Source: BNXB01 sp031556375
GTDB lineage: Bacteria > Bacteroidota > Bacteroidia > Bacteroidales > Azobacteroidaceae
DNA length: 57,466 bases
Direction of reading: 5' to 3'
Assembly: GCA_031556375.1 (NCBI GenBank)
Contig: JAVBTA010000010.1
Span: 1 to 57,466, forward strand
Position 1 is the stretch's first letter. Each line of letters starts with the position of its first letter. The notes below the pieces were generated by a model. It was not told the DNA's origin and searched no databases. It worked only from the letters and a program-made list of their open reading frames with translations. This document shows, one piece after another, positions 33,657-42,082 of the stretch. Made by a program: the position numbers and the translations under genes.

Positions 33657-34715
33657 TTAAGCCAGGCCTATACTTTTATCCAGATAAACGTCTTGTATCG
33701 CATTTAGTAATTCAACTCCTTCTTTCATAGGACGTTGGAATGCTTTTCTTCCACTGATCAATCCCATACCTCCTGCACGTTTATTTACAACAGCGGTAAT
33801 TACGGCTTCTTTCAAATCTGAATCCCCATGTGATTCTCCACCGGAATTGATCAAGCCTACACGACCCATATATCCGTTTGCAACCTGATAGCGGCACAAA
33901 TCAATAGGGTGATTGGTAGATAATTTGTCATACATACCCTTGCTTGTTTTTGCAAAACCGATTTCAGTAAAACCTCCGTTGTTGACCGGCAGTTTTTGTT
34001 TAACAATATCTGCCTGGATGGTAACTCCAAGATGATTAGCTTGTCCGGTCATGTCTGCTGAAGAATGATAATCCACATTGTTTTTCTTGAATCCATCGTT
34101 TCTCAGGTAACACCATAGAATAGTAGCCATTCCTAATTCATGGGCATATTCGAATGCTTCGGAAACTTCGATAATTTGTCTCCTGCTTTCTTCCGAACCG
34201 AAATAAATAGTTGCTCCGATGGCAGCAGCGCCCATATTCCATGCTTCTTTTACAGTTCCGAACATGATTTGATTGTAAGAATTCGGATAAGTAAGTAATT
34301 CGTTATGATTTATTTTAACTATAAATGGAATTTTATGGACGTATTTCCTTGCAACTGCACCTAACACGCCATAAGTAGATGCGACGGCGTTACAACCTCC
34401 TTCTATAGCCAGCTTGACTATATTCTCAGGATCAAAATAAAGAGGATTTGGAGCGAAAGAAGCTCCGGCGGTATGTTCGATCCCCTGGTCTACGGGTAAA
34501 ATAGACAAATATCCGGTGTTTGCCAATCGTCCTTGATTAAGGAGGCGTTGCAAGTTGTTTAATGTTGGTAAATTCCTGTCGGAATCAGTCCAGACTTCCT
34601 CTATAATATTTGGAGAAGGTGTATGGATCAAAGACTTGTCAATTGTTTTACATTCGTGATTGAGATAAAATTCCGATTTATCTCCTAATAAGGCGGAAAT
34701 TTTTGAAGTACTCAT
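33657..34715 (-). CDS. fbaB: Class I fructose-bisphosphate aldolase (FbaB/DhnA type)
   Basis: Reversibly splits fructose 1,6-bisphosphate in glycolysis/gluconeogenesis through a lysine Schiff base. The 352-residue protein matches the DhnA-like class I group: LSILPVDQGIEHTAGASFAPNP is the active-site strand, followed by the VKINHNELLTYP strand, a lysine in AKTSKGMYDKL and the phosphate-binding GLINSGGESHGDSDL and GGMGLISGRKAFQRP loops near the C-terminus. No class II metal-binding histidine set is present. The gene stands alone with a strong hairpin behind it. I did not assign which lysine forms the Schiff base. Gut Bacteroidota frequently carry this enzyme beside or instead of a class II aldolase. 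Confidence 0.9.
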   Translation of the reverse strand: MSTSKISALLGDKSEFYLNHECKTIDKSLIHTPSPNIIEEVWTDSDRNLPTLNNLQRLLNQGRLANTGYLSILPVDQGIEHTAGASFAPNPLYFDPENIVKLAIEGGCNAVASTYGVLGAVARKYVHKIPFIVKINHNELLTYPNSYNQIMFGTVKEAWNMGAAAIGATIYFGSEESRRQIIEVSEAFEYAHELGMATILWCYLRNDGFKKNNVDYHSSADMTGQANHLGVTIQADIVKQKLPVNNGGFTEIGFAKTSKGMYDKLSTNHPIDLCRYQVANGYMGRVGLINSGGESHGDSDLKEAVITAVVNKRAGGMGLISGRKAFQRPMKEGVELLNAIQDVYLDKSIGLA

Positions 34716-34788
34716 GTCGATTATGTTTTATTAATACTTCATTATAAACGCTTTATCAAAAGGTAATGTTTCGTGGAATAGGTTCATA

Positions 34789-36162
34789 TTATTTTTTCAT
34801 CATTTTTGCAAAATTCTCATAGAAATACGGAATCGTCTCAATCCCTTTATATAAATTATACAATGGGAAATTTTCGTTTGGAGAATGTATCGCATCGCTT
34901 TCCAGGCCGAATCCCATTAAGATCGACTTGATTCCCAATACTTTCTCGAAAGTTGCAATGATTGGAATACTTCCTCCGCTTCTGAATGGTATCGGACGTT
35001 TACCGAAAGTCGTTTCGAGAGCTTGTGCTGCCGCCAGATATGCAACAGAATTCGTCGGAGATACATATGCTTCACCTCCGTGAAGTGCGGTAACATTTAC
35101 TTTTACACACTCAGGAGCAATTGAATTGAAATGTACGGCAAATAATTCCGCGATTTTCTCGTGTTGTTGATTCGGAACCAGACGCATGGAGATCTTTGCA
35201 TAAGCCTTTGACGGCAGTACGGTCTTAGATCCTTCTCCTGTGTATCCGCCCCAGATTCCGCAAACATCGAACGTCGGTCGGATTCCGGTGCGTTCTATTG
35301 TCGTATAACCGGCTTCACCACATACTTCTTTGATATCCAATGCCTTTTTATAATTATCTAAGCTGAAAGGAGCTTTATTCAGCTCTTCTCGTTCCGCAGC
35401 GCTTAATTGTTCCACATCATCATAAAAACCTTTGATTGTGATGTGACCATTTTCATCTTGCATGGATGCAATCATTTTGGACAAGATATTGATAGGATTA
35501 GCTATTGCACCTCCGAAAAGACCGGAATGAAGATCGCGGCAAGGTCCGGTTACTTCTACTTCGAGATAAGCAAGACCTCTTAATCCGCAGGTGATAGACG
35601 GAATATCCTGCGCAATCATACTGGTATCCGAAACCAAAATAACATCTGCTTTCAGTAATTCTTTTTGTTCCGCACACCATTTTACAAGCGCAGGGGAGCC
35701 GATTTCTTCTTCTCCTTCGAACATGAATTTGACATTACAAGGCAACGTATTGTTGCGAACCATGTATTCAAAAGCCTTGGCATGAATGAAGCTTTGTCCT
35801 TTATCGTCGTCTGCTCCACGGGCATAAATCTTTTCGTCACGAATTTCAGGTTCGAACGGATCACTGTGCCATAAATCCAACGGATCGACGGGCATTACGT
35901 CATAGTGACCGTAAACCAAAATCGTAGGAGCTGAAGAATCAATTAGCTTTTCTCCGTAAACGACCGGATTTCCGGTAGTTGTCATCACTTCGGCCTTGTC
36001 AGCTCCGGCTTCCAGAAGAAGTTTTTTCCAGTATTCAGCAGCCTTAACCATATCTGGTTTATGTTTTTCTTCCGAACTGATGGATGGGATACGAATTAGC
36101 CCGAATAATTCATTGAGAAAACGCTGTTTGTTCTCTTCGATGTATTGCTTAATATTTGTCAT
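34789..36162 (-). CDS. M20 family metallo-dipeptidase
   Basis: A 457-residue cytosolic zinc peptidase of the M20 (PepV/CNDP-like) group, cleaving dipeptides or related amide bonds. Visible metal/catalytic motifs: GHYDVMPVDP (zinc His and adjacent catalytic Asp), YARGADDDKGQ (bridging Asp), EGEEEIGS (catalytic Glu pair) and a final zinc His in AIHSPNENFPL. A lid/dimerisation domain lies at about 190-350. No signal peptide is seen, so it works on imported peptides. A TACCTTTG -7 box lies 30 nt before the start. The aldolase gene follows after 73 nt, so the two may share transcripts partly. Confidence 0.92.
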   Translation of the reverse strand: MTNIKQYIEENKQRFLNELFGLIRIPSISSEEKHKPDMVKAAEYWKKLLLEAGADKAEVMTTTGNPVVYGEKLIDSSAPTILVYGHYDVMPVDPLDLWHSDPFEPEIRDEKIYARGADDDKGQSFIHAKAFEYMVRNNTLPCNVKFMFEGEEEIGSPALVKWCAEQKELLKADVILVSDTSMIAQDIPSITCGLRGLAYLEVEVTGPCRDLHSGLFGGAIANPINILSKMIASMQDENGHITIKGFYDDVEQLSAAEREELNKAPFSLDNYKKALDIKEVCGEAGYTTIERTGIRPTFDVCGIWGGYTGEGSKTVLPSKAYAKISMRLVPNQQHEKIAELFAVHFNSIAPECVKVNVTALHGGEAYVSPTNSVAYLAAAQALETTFGKRPIPFRSGGSIPIIATFEKVLGIKSILMGFGLESDAIHSPNENFPLYNLYKGIETIPYFYENFAKMMKK

Positions 36163-36191
36163 GATAAATAGATTTATGATAGATTAATGAA

Positions 36192-36199
36192 CAAAGGTA
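36192..36199 (-). promoter_or_regulatory. Putative -7 box of the M20 dipeptidase gene
   Basis: Minus-strand TACCTTTG is an exact match, 29 nt before the ATG. Confidence 0.5.
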
Positions 36200-36533
36200 A
36201 TGAATTTAGTTTTAAGTTTAAAGTTATATGTTTGATGTGGTATCATTGAAAGTTTCTGGTAATCAGTCGTTTATAATTTTTAACTTAAAACGGGTAACAC
36301 AACACATGTTTTATAACATATTTAGAAGAACAAATTTTCCAGGAGGTTGTTATACCAGAAACTAAGAAAAGAATCGAAAGGGAGCGCTAACCTTTTGATA
36401 TTGAATCAGGCGCAGGATTCTTAGTTTGCGAGATTATTATAGTTTTAGGTTATCAGTTGTCACAGAACATTCTATTTTGCTAATAAAAAATGCAGATGGT
36501 TTTGGTTCGGATGACTCAAAAAAAGTAAAAAAG
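36200..36533 (+). other. Gene-free leader of the exopolysaccharide locus
   Basis: No credible coding sequence. AAACTAAGAA (36359-36368) can pair with TTCTTAGTTT (36418-36427), and AAGAATC (36369-36375) can pair with GATTCTT (36416-36422). The two pairings share bases and exclude each other. I see no exact TAnnTTTG box before the locus; the region could hold an untranslated leader with alternative folding. No UpxY-type antiterminator gene precedes the locus. Confidence refers to the absence of a gene rather than to a function. Confidence 0.4.
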
Positions 36534-37352
36534 ATGTTGAATAGATATAAAGCGCAATTTTTTGTCGTGTTACTGACAATTGGTGCATTAAGTTCTTGTA
36601 GTTCCTATAAAAAGGTTCCATATCTGCAACAACCGGATTCTTCAAGGGAGAGCAATTTCCCGGTTTATACAAAAAGCACTAATGTGAAATATCAACCGGA
36701 AGATGTACTGGGTATTACAGTTAATTCAAGTCGAGAACCGTCTGTTGCTTCGGCTTTTAACCTGCCGATACAACCTTCGGCAACGACTTATGATGGAACT
36801 ACTGAAAGTTTGTCTCAGGGATTAGGTCGTCAGACTTACCTGGTGACTGGTTCCGGAGAAATTGATTTCCCGATTTTGGGAACTATCAAGGTAGCCGGAA
36901 TGGATCGTGCGGGATTGGAAGCTTATCTAAAGAAAGAGCTTAAACAATATATTAAGGAAGAGCCGGTGATTACAATTCGATTGATGAACTACCGGATATC
37001 TGTACTTGGAGAGGTTGCCCGTCCGGGACAATACTCTGTATCCCGTGATAAAATCAATGTATTGGAAGCCTTATCGTTAGCCGGAGATATGACTATTTTC
37101 GGTAAACGTGATAATGTTACAATAATGCGTGAAACTCCTGAGGGAGAACTGAAGGTTATAAAACTGGACCTGAACTCCACGGAAGTTTTATCTTCTCCGT
37201 ATTTTTATCTTCAACAGAATGATGTGGTTTATGTAGAACCGAATAAGGCGAAAGCTAAGTCTTCGGATATCAGTGCGCAGACAACAGTATTGATTTCATT
37301 GGGATCGTTACTGTTGGGGGTTGTCAATTTAGTGGTGCTTCTTACGAAATAA
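36534..37352 (+). CDS. Wza-like polysaccharide export outer-membrane lipoprotein
   Basis: The outer-membrane end of a capsule/exopolysaccharide export channel. The 272-residue protein has a signal peptide and lipobox LSSC at its start, then the Poly_export domain with YQPEDVLGITV, the beta-strand TGSGEIDFPILGTIKVAGM and a SLBB domain (ISVLGEVARPGQYSV). A hydrophobic C-terminal helix (TTVLISLGSLLLGVVNLVVLL) fits the membrane-crossing end. Start set at ATG 36534: the frame is open to 36426, but only this start gives a signal peptide. First gene of a long plus-strand locus; the kinase gene follows after 13 nt. Confidence 0.93.
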   Translation: MLNRYKAQFFVVLLTIGALSSCSSYKKVPYLQQPDSSRESNFPVYTKSTNVKYQPEDVLGITVNSSREPSVASAFNLPIQPSATTYDGTTESLSQGLGRQTYLVTGSGEIDFPILGTIKVAGMDRAGLEAYLKKELKQYIKEEPVITIRLMNYRISVLGEVARPGQYSVSRDKINVLEALSLAGDMTIFGKRDNVTIMRETPEGELKVIKLDLNSTEVLSSPYFYLQQNDVVYVEPNKAKAKSSDISAQTTVLISLGSLLLGVVNLVVLLTK

Positions 37353-37365
37353 TCTTTTATTTACA

Positions 37366-39858
37366 ATGGAAAATAATAGACAGATAAACTCCTCTACAAC
37401 AGAGGGGAAGGAAATCAATGTCCAATGGTTTATAATCAATATACTGATACATTGGAAATGGATTGTTCTTTCGCTTATCATATGCATTGCATTAGGTGTT
37501 TTATATTTGAAGTATACAAAAAATATATATAAGATTAATGCGAGTGTCATACTGAAAGACGAGAAGAAAGGTGGGCTTGGCAACAGTGAATTGTCACTGT
37601 TTGAAGATATGGGGCTTCTGAATACCAATAACAATGTGGATAATGAAGTGGAAATGCTCAAATCGAGAAATCTGGTGGAAGGGGTTGTTAAAGAACAGAA
37701 ATTGTACATTAATTACCTTATTAATAATGGATTGAATAGTCAGGAGATTTATGGGAATAAAAATCCCCACTATCCTGAACTTCCGATTGATGTCTACATG
37801 TCGCCGGATAAGGCAGATCAGATATCGGGCGCTATTGTGCTGGATGTCAGTCTGATGAAGGATAGTTCAATTTTAGTTGAAGGAGAATATGGTAGTGAAA
37901 GTTTTTCAAAGGTATATGCCGCACTTCCTGCCATTATGCAAACTCCTGTGGGTGAGGTACATCTACAGTCGATTGAGAGTTTGATAGGCGAAGACAACCG
38001 GAAAAAAGTAGAAGGTTATCCTGACAAACCCGGAATTTTGGATACGCCGGTAGGAGAGGCTAGGCTGACACCATCCAAAAATGTGAAATTGAAAGTTGAT
38101 TATCCGATCAAGATAACAATTAAGAACCCGACTTCAGTAGCGAAATCGTATATTGCTAATATGCAGGTATCTCCTGCCAGTAAAACGACCAGTATTGTTC
38201 GTTTATCCCTTTTGGAAACGAATCCGGAACGAGGTGAAGACTTTTTGGCTACGTTGATCGACTTATACAACCGTGATGCTATTGAAGATAAGAACAAAGC
38301 TGCTTTGAGTGCATCCGAATTTATTACCGAACGTCTGCGTTACATAAATGAAGACCTGAATTTTTCGGAAACAGATATAGAAGCGTACAAACGGAATAAT
38401 CGTCTTACGGATATTGCTTCCGAGTCTAATTTATTTCTGTTGGAAGGTAATGATTATGATAAACAACTATCTCAGAATCAAATACAACTTCAATTAGTCG
38501 GCTTTTTACAGGACGAAGTGAATAAAGTGGCATCGACTAAAGGTCTTCTTCCTGGGACTATCGGTATTACGGATCAGAATTTATCAGATGCGATTAATAA
38601 GTATAATACAGCCGTCTCCGAAAGGGATCGTTTACTGAAATATTCCAGTGCGAATAGTCCGGCTGTAACCACTTTGGATGAAAAAATCTCGTCTCTCAGG
38701 GATAATATCGCATCCAGTATAGACGGAGCAGAAGTCGCCCTTACTGCAAAAGGAAAAAATCTTAATCGTCAGGCTAACTTATATGATAGTCAGATAAGTA
38801 ATATCCCGAAGAGGGAACGAGAGCTGACGGAGAAAAAACGTCAACAACAAATTAAGGAAACGTTGTACATGATGTTGTTGCAGAAGAAAGAAGAAGCCAA
38901 TTTATCCCTGGCTGTTGCCGCTCCAAGTGCGAAAGTAATAGAATCGCCTTTGGCAGGTGAAGCTCCGGTGGCTCCCAAGCCCAATGTAATAGTGTTAGCG
39001 TCTTTCTTGTTAGGTTTATTCATCCCTGCTTCGATTATTGGAGTAAAAGACTGGTTCAATCTTAATGTGGAAACGGAAGATGACATCAAACGTCAGACAA
39101 ATGTACCTTTATTAGTCGGATTGCCGATGGATAAAAGCAAGAAACACATGGTTGTAACTCCTCATGCTGCAACTCCGGTGGCAGAGACATTCCGTTTACT
39201 CCGTTCAAATATCCAGTTCTCATTACATTCCCCGGATAAAAAAGTGATCCTGGTTACTTCATCAATTAGTGGGGAAGGAAAAACTTTCGTATCGATGAAT
39301 CTGGCTATGACATTTTCTCTCAAGTACAAAACAGTATTGGTTGGAATGGATATTCGTCGCCCGAAATTAGGAGATTATCTGAATCTGGATAAAAGTAAAC
39401 CCGGAGTTGTGGATTATCTGAGTGGGTTGACTGATAATATTGATGAAATTATTGCTCCGAGTGGCATGAGCGAGAATCTGGATATTATTCAGTCCGGGCC
39501 GATACCGCCAAATCCTAATGAGTTATTGATGGAGCCTACTCTGGATAGGCTATTCGAGGAGTTACGCAAGAGATATGATTATATCATCGTGGATACTTCT
39601 CCGGTGGGAAGTGTGTCCGATACATTCCTGGCTGATAGGATTACAGATGCTACCTTATTTGTTGTGCGTAGCGGTTATACGCCCAAAACAGGAGTTTCTG
39701 TGATCAATGATATAAAAAAAGACAATCGTTTGAAAAAAATGATGTTAGTCCTCAATGGAGTGTCCGTCAATCCTACATCCCGCTACGGATATGGGCATCG
39801 TTACGGATACAGTTATGGATATAGTAGTACCCCTAAATCCCCTAAAGGGGACTTTTAA
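37366..39858 (+). CDS. Wzc-like chain-length/tyrosine autokinase (GumC + BY-kinase)
   Basis: An inner-membrane co-polymerase that controls chain length and export. The 830 residues have two transmembrane helices (about 25-42 and 540-560) around a periplasmic coiled-coil domain. The cytosolic BY-kinase has Walker A SGEGKT (Lys639), Walker A' VGMDIRRPKL and Walker B YIIVDTSP. At the C-terminus six tyrosines (807-819) form the autophosphorylation cluster. The last eight residues (PKSPKGDF, 823-830) and the stop are encoded by a C/T-rich hairpin repeat (39829-39911). A TPVGE segment appears twice (193-197 and 227-231), a small internal duplication in the periplasmic part. Confidence 0.95.
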   Translation: MENNRQINSSTTEGKEINVQWFIINILIHWKWIVLSLIICIALGVLYLKYTKNIYKINASVILKDEKKGGLGNSELSLFEDMGLLNTNNNVDNEVEMLKSRNLVEGVVKEQKLYINYLINNGLNSQEIYGNKNPHYPELPIDVYMSPDKADQISGAIVLDVSLMKDSSILVEGEYGSESFSKVYAALPAIMQTPVGEVHLQSIESLIGEDNRKKVEGYPDKPGILDTPVGEARLTPSKNVKLKVDYPIKITIKNPTSVAKSYIANMQVSPASKTTSIVRLSLLETNPERGEDFLATLIDLYNRDAIEDKNKAALSASEFITERLRYINEDLNFSETDIEAYKRNNRLTDIASESNLFLLEGNDYDKQLSQNQIQLQLVGFLQDEVNKVASTKGLLPGTIGITDQNLSDAINKYNTAVSERDRLLKYSSANSPAVTTLDEKISSLRDNIASSIDGAEVALTAKGKNLNRQANLYDSQISNIPKRERELTEKKRQQQIKETLYMMLLQKKEEANLSLAVAAPSAKVIESPLAGEAPVAPKPNVIVLASFLLGLFIPASIIGVKDWFNLNVETEDDIKRQTNVPLLVGLPMDKSKKHMVVTPHAATPVAETFRLLRSNIQFSLHSPDKKVILVTSSISGEGKTFVSMNLAMTFSLKYKTVLVGMDIRRPKLGDYLNLDKSKPGVVDYLSGLTDNIDEIIAPSGMSENLDIIQSGPIPPNPNELLMEPTLDRLFEELRKRYDYIIVDTSPVGSVSDTFLADRITDATLFVVRSGYTPKTGVSVINDIKKDNRLKKMMLVLNGVSVNPTSRYGYGHRYGYSYGYSSTPKSPKGDF

Positions 39859-39911
39859 GGTTCAAAATTTTAAGATATAACCGCCTTAGCCCCCTTTAGG
39901 GGGTTGGGGAT
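39829..39911. repeat. C/G-tract hairpin repeat at the 3' end of the kinase gene
   Basis: TCCCCTAAAGGGGA (39838-39851) and CCCCCTTTAGGGGG (39890-39903) are two hairpins, and the two halves of the element are imperfect inverted copies of each other. The type (CCCTAAATCCCCTAAAGGGGACTT and its reverse) is a dispersed repeat seen in many Bacteroidota. Here it begins inside the kinase gene and supplies its last codons and stop. Confidence 0.75.
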
Positions 39912-39924
39912 AAATTATTCAGAT

Positions 39925-40689
39925 ATGAAAATCTCAATTATTACAGTATCATACAATAGTGCAGCAACAATTGCCCACACGATTGAGTCTGTATTATCCC
40001 AAAGATTCAAGGATTTTGAATATATTATTATTGACGGAGCTTCAACGGATGAAACAGTCGATATTATCAAAGAAAAGGAAACTTTGTTCGGAGGTCATTT
40101 GTCATGGCTGAGTGAACCGGATAAAGGCATCTATGATGCAATGAACAAGGGGATCGCAATGGCTAGGGGGAAGGTTGTCGGTATTTTGAATTCGGACGAC
40201 TTTTACAAGTCGCCATATGTTTTAAGTACTGTATATAAGTATTTTAACAAAGAAAAATGTGATGCTGTTTATGGAGATATAGAATTTGTATCTCCGGATG
40301 ACAATCGAGTGATGAGATTCTGGAAAAGTTCTCCTTATGTTCCGGGAGGTTTTCTTCATGGCTGGCATTTACCTCATCCTTCTTTTTTTGTAAAACGCTC
40401 ATTATACGATAAATATGGGACTTTTGATACGGATTTTGGTATTTCAGCGGATTTTGAACTGATGCTTCGTTTGATTGAAAAACAACATATCAAGGTGGAA
40501 TATATTCCGGAAACATTAGTGTCGATGACTTATGGAGGTGAAAGTACCGGATCTATCCGAAACATCATTAAAGGTAATCTCAGTGTTCTGAAAGCCTTTA
40601 AAAAACATGATTTTAAAGTTAATCCGGTTGGATATTTGGCATCCCGTTTTCTCGGGAAATTAAAACAATTTAATACTCAAACCGTATGA
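39925..40689 (+). CDS. Glycosyltransferase family 2
   Basis: A 254-residue GT-A enzyme adding a sugar to the lipid-linked repeat unit. It begins KISIITVSYNSAATI, has the YIIIDGASTDET donor strand, SEPDKGIYDAMNKG (typical of the WcaA/colanic-type branch) and the metal-binding LNSDD. Start set at ATG 39925, after the hairpin repeat, rather than 39904. The next gene begins inside the stop codon region (ATGA), so translation is coupled. Sugar specificity cannot be read off. Confidence 0.9.
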   Translation: MKISIITVSYNSAATIAHTIESVLSQRFKDFEYIIIDGASTDETVDIIKEKETLFGGHLSWLSEPDKGIYDAMNKGIAMARGKVVGILNSDDFYKSPYVLSTVYKYFNKEKCDAVYGDIEFVSPDDNRVMRFWKSSPYVPGGFLHGWHLPHPSFFVKRSLYDKYGTFDTDFGISADFELMLRLIEKQHIKVEYIPETLVSMTYGGESTGSIRNIIKGNLSVLKAFKKHDFKVNPVGYLASRFLGKLKQFNTQTV

Positions 40690-42029
40690 AACGTTTTTTT
40701 ATAGTTACAATTGATTTAATGATTATTTATGTTTGTATGTTTTTTGCCCTCCTTTTTCTTGGGTGGGGAAAAGACAACAATGCGAATACCGGAGTATTTT
40801 TGATTGTTTGTGTAGTTGAAGCTGTATCATTTCTTGTGTTTGCATACATTTTCGGATTATATAACAACAGGAGAATGCATCTTCCGGAACTGATATACAC
40901 TGTTGTTTTAATTACACTGGCAATGACTGTTGGGACGATGGCTTCCTGTTATGTAATCGGGAACGAGGTTAGAGAATTTCCGCTTAATGTATTGCTGTTA
41001 GGAATGTTATTTTATGGGTCGGCATTGTCGGTATGGCATTCGTTTGAATGGAAAATGGCAAAGGAACGCCATGGAATAAAGGAAGTACTGGTTATCGGAA
41101 AAAGTGGTGGAAACCTGGCTCGCCATATTGAATATGTACACAGCGATACTTATCGTGTGAAATATATTTCTGAAGAAAATGATCCGGATTTATGGAAAAA
41201 AATGCAAGAGGTCGGTACTATATTTCTCACCTCTAAAGTTTCAGGAAATATGAGGGATGAGATCTTTCATTACGCGTTTGAACATGGAGTCAGTGTTTAT
41301 TTTATCCCTAAATACAGCGATATAGGAATTATTCATGCTTCTTTGTTCAAAACGGATGATATACCGACCTATCGCATTTCAAAACTGGATTTTGCTTTTG
41401 AAGAACGCATTGTGAAAAGGGCTTTTGATCTTATTGTGGCCGGACTCGCTGCTGTAGTGTTCTCTCCGGTTTTAATCATCGTTTCGATCCTGGAAAAATT
41501 AGATGGAGGGTCTGTTTTTTATACTCAGGAACGTCTTACCAAAGGCGGAAAAATATTCAAAGTTTATAAATTCAGATCGATGGTTCCCAATGCCGAACAG
41601 CTTTCCGGACCTGTTTTGGCTGATGAAGACGACCCAAGAATTACCCGTTTGGGTAAAATCCTGAGAACAACCCGTATGGATGAGCTTCCTCAATTGCTTA
41701 ATGTTCTAATTGGAGATATGAGTATCGTAGGACCTCGTCCGGAACGTCCGTTCTTTGCCGATGGTTTTACGAAAGAAATTCCGGAATACCGTTACCGGCT
41801 GAAAGTGAAAGCCGGACTGACAGGAATCGCCCAGATACAGGGAAAGTATAACACACATGTAACACAGAAATTGCGTTATGACCTGATGTATATCAATCAA
41901 TATTCTATTCTTAAGGATGTTATCATTGTATTACAAACTGTGAAAATTCTTTTTATGAAGAGTAGTACGGAAGGACTGACCAGTTTGCAAAAGAAAAAGG
42001 CAAAAGAATCTATTCCGGTTACAGACTAA
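40686..42029 (+). CDS. Polyprenyl glycosylphosphotransferase (initiating enzyme)
   Basis: Starts repeat-unit synthesis by moving a sugar-1-phosphate onto undecaprenyl phosphate. The 447-residue protein has four or five N-terminal transmembrane helices, a Rossmann-like middle (VLVIGKSGGNLARHI) and the C-terminal bacterial sugar transferase domain: KRAFDLIVAG, VYKFRSMVPNAE, TRMDELPQLLNVL and MSIVGPRPE, with the family's catalytic Asp-Glu pair in DELPQ. This is the WbaP/WcaJ-type enzyme that commits the locus to a Wzx/Wzy-dependent polysaccharide. Confidence 0.94.
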   Translation: MKRFFIVTIDLMIIYVCMFFALLFLGWGKDNNANTGVFLIVCVVEAVSFLVFAYIFGLYNNRRMHLPELIYTVVLITLAMTVGTMASCYVIGNEVREFPLNVLLLGMLFYGSALSVWHSFEWKMAKERHGIKEVLVIGKSGGNLARHIEYVHSDTYRVKYISEENDPDLWKKMQEVGTIFLTSKVSGNMRDEIFHYAFEHGVSVYFIPKYSDIGIIHASLFKTDDIPTYRISKLDFAFEERIVKRAFDLIVAGLAAVVFSPVLIIVSILEKLDGGSVFYTQERLTKGGKIFKVYKFRSMVPNAEQLSGPVLADEDDPRITRLGKILRTTRMDELPQLLNVLIGDMSIVGPRPERPFFADGFTKEIPEYRYRLKVKAGLTGIAQIQGKYNTHVTQKLRYDLMYINQYSILKDVIIVLQTVKILFMKSSTEGLTSLQKKKAKESIPVTD

Positions 42030-42082
42030 ATTTTTTTATCTAGAACCGATCATTCTGTCTATAAGCATTCAATCTTAAAATT

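Noticed and set aside
36426..36533. Longer start of the Wza-like protein
   Set aside because: The additional 36 residues would precede and destroy the signal peptide.
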